Assembly: GCA_023150455.1 (NCBI GenBank) | Contig: JAKLKW010000009.1 | Location: forward strand, 1-54,143 | Source of the DNA: Alphaproteobacteria bacterium | GTDB lineage: Bacteria; Pseudomonadota; Alphaproteobacteria; JAEULC01 | Length of the DNA stretch: 54,143 nt | Reading direction: 5' to 3' | Shown: positions 50,538-54,143 of the stretch, one piece after another | Numbering within the stretch: the stretch's first letter is position 1 | Layout: each line of letters starts with the position of its first letter | Notes under the pieces: model-generated | Databases searched by the model: none | Seen by the model: only the letters and a program-made list of their open reading frames with translations | Told to the model about the DNA's origin: nothing | Position numbers and translations under genes: made by a program

Positions 50538-50850
50538 CGGCCGGGCTTCCTCGAAATCAATACGCGGACAGGAATGCGAAGGATTATCGCCCGTTGTCGA
50601 TTTGGTTATGATCGCCTTCTTGGCGTCTGTTCTTGCTCCGCAACCGCGCCGGGAGCCTTGTAACGGACGGGCTAGCATCCTGCACCGGATTGGTATATCG
50701 TATAAAAAATACCGTCACGCGCGTCGGATGCGATGGCGGAGCCGGACAGCGCCAAGCATGGCCGGAAGCGGCACCGACCCCGCGAGCGGGACTGCCGATT
50801 CCTCGCCGGTGGCGTTCAACCGAAAACGAGCAATGTTGGGAGAAACGCTT
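50538..50850 (+). promoter_or_regulatory. Upstream region of the tct operon with an inverted repeat
   Basis: No gene is seen. GGTAT (50692-50696) and ATACC (50709-50713) are inverted around a 12-base A/T-rich centre. The left half TTGGTATA resembles the TGGTATACA found upstream of the CBS gene. An operator for a regulator controlling carboxylate transport is plausible. No clear -35/-10 pair could be fixed. Confidence 0.4.
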
Positions 50851-51864
50851 ATGACTGCACTGTCCAAGACTCCGGGACTCCGCCTCGTGGCGGCCGCCGC
50901 GCTGGCAGCCGGCCTCGGCGCGGGCGACGCCCATGCCGCATGGGAGCCCACCCGCACCGTGGAGTTCATCGTCCCCGCCGGCACGGGCGGCGGCGCAGAC
51001 CAGATGGCGCGCATGATCCAGGGCGTCGTCGCCAAGCACAACCTGATGAAGCAGAGCATGGTTGTGATCAACAAGGCGGGCGGTGCCGGCGGCGAGGGCT
51101 TCCTCGACATCAAGAACTCGAAGGGCAACCCGCACAAGCTCGTCATCACGCTTTCCAACCTGTTCACGACGCCGATGGCCACCGGCATTCCCTTCTCGTG
51201 GAAGGACATGACGCCCGTCGCCATGCTGGCGCTCGACGAGTTCGTCCTGTGGGTGAACGCCGCGGCGCCGTACCAGAACGTCGGCGACTACGTGAAGGCG
51301 CTCAAGGCCGCGCCGGCGGGCCAGATGAAGATGGGTGGCACCGGATCGAAGCAGGAAGACCAGATCATCACGGTGGCGCTCGAGAAGGCGACCGGCGCCA
51401 AGCTGACCTATGTCCCGTACAAGGGCGGCGGAGAGGTGGCGGTGCAGCTGGTCGGCAAGCATGTCGACTCCACCGTCAACAACCCGATCGAGGCGGTGTC
51501 GCACTGGCGTTCGGGCGCGGTGAAGCCACTCTGCGTGTTCGACGGCAAGCAGCTCGCGTACAAGGACAAGGTCACCGCGGACAAGGCCTGGGCCGACATC
51601 CCGACCTGCAAGTCGCAGGGCCTGGACATCGAGTACCTGATGCTGCGCGGCATCTTCATGCCCGCGGGCGTGCCGAAGGACGCGGTCGACTACTACGTCG
51701 ATCTGTTCAAGAAAGTGCGCGCCATGCCGGAGTGGACGAAGCTGATGAACGACGGCGCGTTCAACCAGTCCTTCATGATCGGCGCCGAGTACACCAAGTG
51801 GGTAGAGAACGAGGAAAAGCGGCACCGTGAGCTGATGACGGCCGCCGGATTCCTGGCGAAGTGA
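50851..51864 (+). CDS. tctC: Tripartite tricarboxylate transporter substrate-binding protein (TctC/Bug family)
   Basis: A 337-residue periplasmic protein with a signal peptide (hydrophobic ~10-24, ending AHA-A). The mature start TVEFIVPAGTGGGADQMARMI near 35-55 and VVINKAGGAGGEGFLDIKNS near 69-88 are Bug-family signatures, and YVPYKGGGEVAVQLVGKHVDS near 188-208 is the ligand loop. GGGAG eight bases before ATG 50851 fixes the start. The ligand, likely a di- or tricarboxylate, cannot be read from the sequence. Confidence 0.93.
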   Translation: MTALSKTPGLRLVAAAALAAGLGAGDAHAAWEPTRTVEFIVPAGTGGGADQMARMIQGVVAKHNLMKQSMVVINKAGGAGGEGFLDIKNSKGNPHKLVITLSNLFTTPMATGIPFSWKDMTPVAMLALDEFVLWVNAAAPYQNVGDYVKALKAAPAGQMKMGGTGSKQEDQIITVALEKATGAKLTYVPYKGGGEVAVQLVGKHVDSTVNNPIEAVSHWRSGAVKPLCVFDGKQLAYKDKVTADKAWADIPTCKSQGLDIEYLMLRGIFMPAGVPKDAVDYYVDLFKKVRAMPEWTKLMNDGAFNQSFMIGAEYTKWVENEEKRHRELMTAAGFLAK

Positions 51865-51988
51865 TGCCTTGCCGCCGCGCCGGCCGGAACCCCGGTTCCG
51901 GCCGGCGCCGGCGGCGATGCAGGCGGTCGCCGGCGCCGCGAAGCAAAATCCGACCAGGCAAAGCCGGCGCATCCTCCGGGGGCACGTG

Positions 51989-52495
51989 ATGGCAGACCAG
52001 GCACGAGCGTCCGCGCAACGCGGACCGTTACATCGCCATGTCGAGATCGGCTTGGCGATCGCGATGATCGTGTTCGCGGCCATTACCATCTATGGCAGCT
52101 ACTTCGCCGGGCTCGGCTGGGGTGCAGAAGGGCCGCGATCCGGATTCTTCCCGTTCTGGATCGGGGCGCTGATCCTGGTGGCGAGCATCGCCAACCTCAC
52201 ACGAATCCTCGTCGCCGGCACCGACGGGCGCATCTTCGCGAACTGGCACCAGCTTACGCAGGTGCTGCTGGTGGTCGCGCCGATGACCGTCTACGTGTTC
52301 GCCGTGCCGTGGATCGGCATCTACGTCGCGTCGGTCTTCCTGATCGGCGGATTCATGCGCTATTTCGGGCGCTATTCCTGGTTCAAGGTCGTCCTGGTCG
52401 CGATCCTGGTCCCGCTCGGGCTGTTCGTGACGTTCGAGCGCTGGTTCCTCGTACCCCTGCCCAAGGGACCGATCGAGGATCTGCTCGGGCTCTAA
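51989..52495 (+). CDS. tctB: Tripartite tricarboxylate transporter small membrane subunit TctB
   Basis: A 168-residue protein with four hydrophobic helices (~20-40, 53-72, 88-108, 112-150) and the TctB-typical GPRSGFFPFWIGALIL near 48-63. It lies 124 bases after tctC. A perfect TAAGGAGG sits on its stop codon at 52493-52500, but no start codon follows at a useful distance. Confidence 0.9.
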   Translation: MADQARASAQRGPLHRHVEIGLAIAMIVFAAITIYGSYFAGLGWGAEGPRSGFFPFWIGALILVASIANLTRILVAGTDGRIFANWHQLTQVLLVVAPMTVYVFAVPWIGIYVASVFLIGGFMRYFGRYSWFKVVLVAILVPLGLFVTFERWFLVPLPKGPIEDLLGL

Positions 52496-52556
52496 GGAGG
52501 ACCTAAGGGAGAACGGGCCGCGGCGGGCAGCGCCGCAGCGGGGGAACGAAAAGACA

Positions 52557-54059
52557 ATGGAAGAAATCGCCAATCTGCTCGTCGGCTTCGGCGTCGTCAT
52601 TCAGCCCTTCAACATCGCCCTGATGGTGATCGGAATCGTCCTCGGCGTCATCATCGGCGTCCTGCCGGGGCTCGGCGGCGCCAACGGCGTCGCCATCCTG
52701 CTGCCGTTGACCTTCTCGATGTCGCCGACCTCGGCCATCATCATGCTGAGCTGCATATATTGGGGTGCGCTGTTCGGCGGCGCCATCACCTCGGTCCTGT
52801 TCAACATCCCGGGCGAGCCCTGGTCCGTGGCGACGACGTTCGACGGCCATCCGATGGCCCAGAAGGGCCAGGCGGGCGAGGCGTTGACCGCGGCCTTCAC
52901 GTCGTCGTTCATCGGCGCGCTGTTCGCGGTCATCATGATCACGCTGGTGGCGCCGCTCGTCGCCAAGTTCGCCCTGCAATTCGGGCCGGCCGAGATCTTT
53001 TCCGTCTTCTTCCTTTCATTCTGCAGCTTCATCGGCATGGGCAAGGAGCCGCCGTTCAAGACACTGGCGGCGATGATGATCGGCTTCGCGCTGGCGGCGG
53101 TCGGCGTCGACAATGTGACCGGCCAGCTGCGCCTGACCTTCGGCTCCGAGCACCTGCTGAGCGGCTTCGACTTCCTGGTCGCCGTCATCGGCCTGTTCGG
53201 CATCGGCGAGATCCTGCTGACCATGGAGGAGGGCCTCAGCTTCAAGGGGCGCGCCGCGGTCATCAATCCCAAGGTCGTCCTCCAGACCTGGGCGCGGCTG
53301 CCGATCTTCTGGATCACGTCGCTGCGCTCGTGCGTGATCGGCTGCTGGATGGGCATCACGCCTGCCGGCGCCACGCCGGCCTCGTTCATGAGCTACGGCA
53401 TCGCCAAGCGGGTGTCGCGCAGCGGCCACAAGTTCGGCACCGGCGAGATCGAGGGCGTCGTCGCGCCCGAGACCGCGGCGCACGCCGCGGGCACCTCGGC
53501 CCTGCTGCCGATGCTGTCGCTGGGCGTGCCCGGCTCGCCGACGGCGGCGGTTCTCCTCGGCGGCCTCCTCATCTGGGGCCTGCAGCCCGGACCGCTGCTC
53601 TTCGTCGAGCAGAAGGAGTTCGTCTGGGGCCTGATCGCCAGCATGTATCTCGGCAATGTGGTCGGGCTGATCGTGGTCCTGACGATGGTGCCGATCTTCG
53701 CCGCGATCCTGCGCGTGCCGTTCTCGATCATCGCGCCGATCATTCTGGTGATCTGCACGGTCGGCGCCTACACCGTCAACAACAACGTCTTCGACGTCGT
53801 GATGGTCATCGTCTTCGGCGTGGTCGGGTACCTGATGAAGAAATGCAACTACCCGCTCGCGCCCATGGTGCTTGCCATCGTGCTGGGCGATCGGGCGGAG
53901 GAGTCGTTTCGACAGTCGCTGCTCGGCTCGCAGGGCAGCCTCTCGGTGTTCTGGTCGAACTGGCTGGTCGGCACGATCATGGCGCTCGGCGTGATCATGC
54001 TGTTCTGGCCCCTGCTATCCAAGGTAAAGGGACGCCTGCTGCGGCCGGCGGTGTCTTAG
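52557..54059 (+). CDS. tctA: Tripartite tricarboxylate transporter large membrane subunit TctA
   Basis: A 500-residue protein with about 11-12 membrane segments. GVLPGLGGANGVAILLPLTF near 33-52 and GALFGGAITSVLFNIPGEPWSVATTFDGHPMA near 70-100 are the TctA signatures. ETAAHAAGTSALLPMLSLGVPGSPTAAVLLG near 304-334 is the second, repeat-related motif. It forms the transport pore with TctB. No further gene begins before the window ends. Confidence 0.94.
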   Translation: MEEIANLLVGFGVVIQPFNIALMVIGIVLGVIIGVLPGLGGANGVAILLPLTFSMSPTSAIIMLSCIYWGALFGGAITSVLFNIPGEPWSVATTFDGHPMAQKGQAGEALTAAFTSSFIGALFAVIMITLVAPLVAKFALQFGPAEIFSVFFLSFCSFIGMGKEPPFKTLAAMMIGFALAAVGVDNVTGQLRLTFGSEHLLSGFDFLVAVIGLFGIGEILLTMEEGLSFKGRAAVINPKVVLQTWARLPIFWITSLRSCVIGCWMGITPAGATPASFMSYGIAKRVSRSGHKFGTGEIEGVVAPETAAHAAGTSALLPMLSLGVPGSPTAAVLLGGLLIWGLQPGPLLFVEQKEFVWGLIASMYLGNVVGLIVVLTMVPIFAAILRVPFSIIAPIILVICTVGAYTVNNNVFDVVMVIVFGVVGYLMKKCNYPLAPMVLAIVLGDRAEESFRQSLLGSQGSLSVFWSNWLVGTIMALGVIMLFWPLLSKVKGRLLRPAVS

Positions 54060-54091
54060 GGCGCCGGCCCGGCGACGACACGGCCAGCAGG

Positions 54092-54115
54092 ATGACGCCA
54101 CATGAGTGGCGTCAT
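54092..54115. terminator. Perfect 10-bp hairpin downstream of tctA
   Basis: ATGACGCCAC (54092-54101), loop ATGA, GTGGCGTCAT (54106-54115). It lies 33 bases after the tctA stop. There is no T-tract, so a terminator is possible but not certain. The symmetric sequence could equally be an operator for a gene beyond the edge. Confidence 0.45.
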
Positions 54116-54143
54116 GGACTCGCAGGAAGGTTGGTGGCATAAT

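Noticed and set aside
1..54143. CRISPR arrays, insertion sequences, integrase or phage genes
   Set aside because: No regularly spaced repeats, transposase or integrase motifs, or phage structural genes were seen on either strand.

Overview
The window is GC-rich (roughly two-thirds G+C by eye) and reads as chromosome of an alphaproteobacterium. The evidence is the divergent tsaD / hemC-hemD-mitofilin-hemY block, the alphaproteobacterial HemY with its C-terminal zinc ribbon, the DUF1194 and DUF993 proteins, a BoxR-controlled benzoyl-CoA pathway, and an HpnP-like radical SAM protein. I cannot fix the genus. No insertion sequence, prophage or CRISPR array was seen.

Left arm (1-16930): a surface-glycan locus. 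A partial protein of an unrecognised family reads leftward off the edge. A rightward run of about 17 tightly packed, often overlapping genes follows. They encode a polysaccharide ABC exporter (permease and ATPase), GmhB-like phosphatase, a transaldolase-family enzyme, three SDR epimerase-like proteins, a domain-swapped HldE-like nucleotidyltransferase/kinase, a Gfo/Idh oxidoreductase, a UDP-sugar-dehydrogenase-like protein without its catalytic cysteine, a methyltransferase, a two-subunit transketolase, a DegT aminotransferase, a hexapeptide acyltransferase and an AAC(3)-fold N-acyltransferase. Together they look like a dedicated route from pentose/sedoheptulose phosphates to an unusual nucleotide-activated, amino- and acyl-decorated heptose or chain-extended/branched sugar, plus its export. 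This is the best candidate for an undescribed system.

Middle (16833-25942): housekeeping. hemC, a hemD-HTH-mitofilin fusion and hemY run leftward, tsaD runs rightward, and DUF993, DUF1194 and a carboxylesterase run leftward. A pair of hairpins with complementary loops lies between tsaD and DUF993.

Aromatic block (26004-39529): gluQ, boxB, boxC, boxR, benzoate-CoA ligase, a DUF3500 Tat protein, an alpha/beta hydrolase, and a complete Liv-type ABC importer with its binding protein. Copies of a TGCA-N-TAT box sit on the candidate -10 elements of boxC, the ligase and the binding-protein gene, suggesting one BoxR-controlled benzoate uptake and activation unit. boxA and boxD are not in the window.

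Right arm (39546-54143): asparagine synthetase-type amidotransferase, two GT4 glycosyltransferases and a large multidomain paralogue of the left-edge protein form a second glycan island. After it come a cyclase pseudogene that has lost its catalytic domain, the HpnP-like gene, tRNA-Thr(CGT), a 43-codon ORF overlapping a CBS-domain gene, and a tctCBA tripartite carboxylate transporter.
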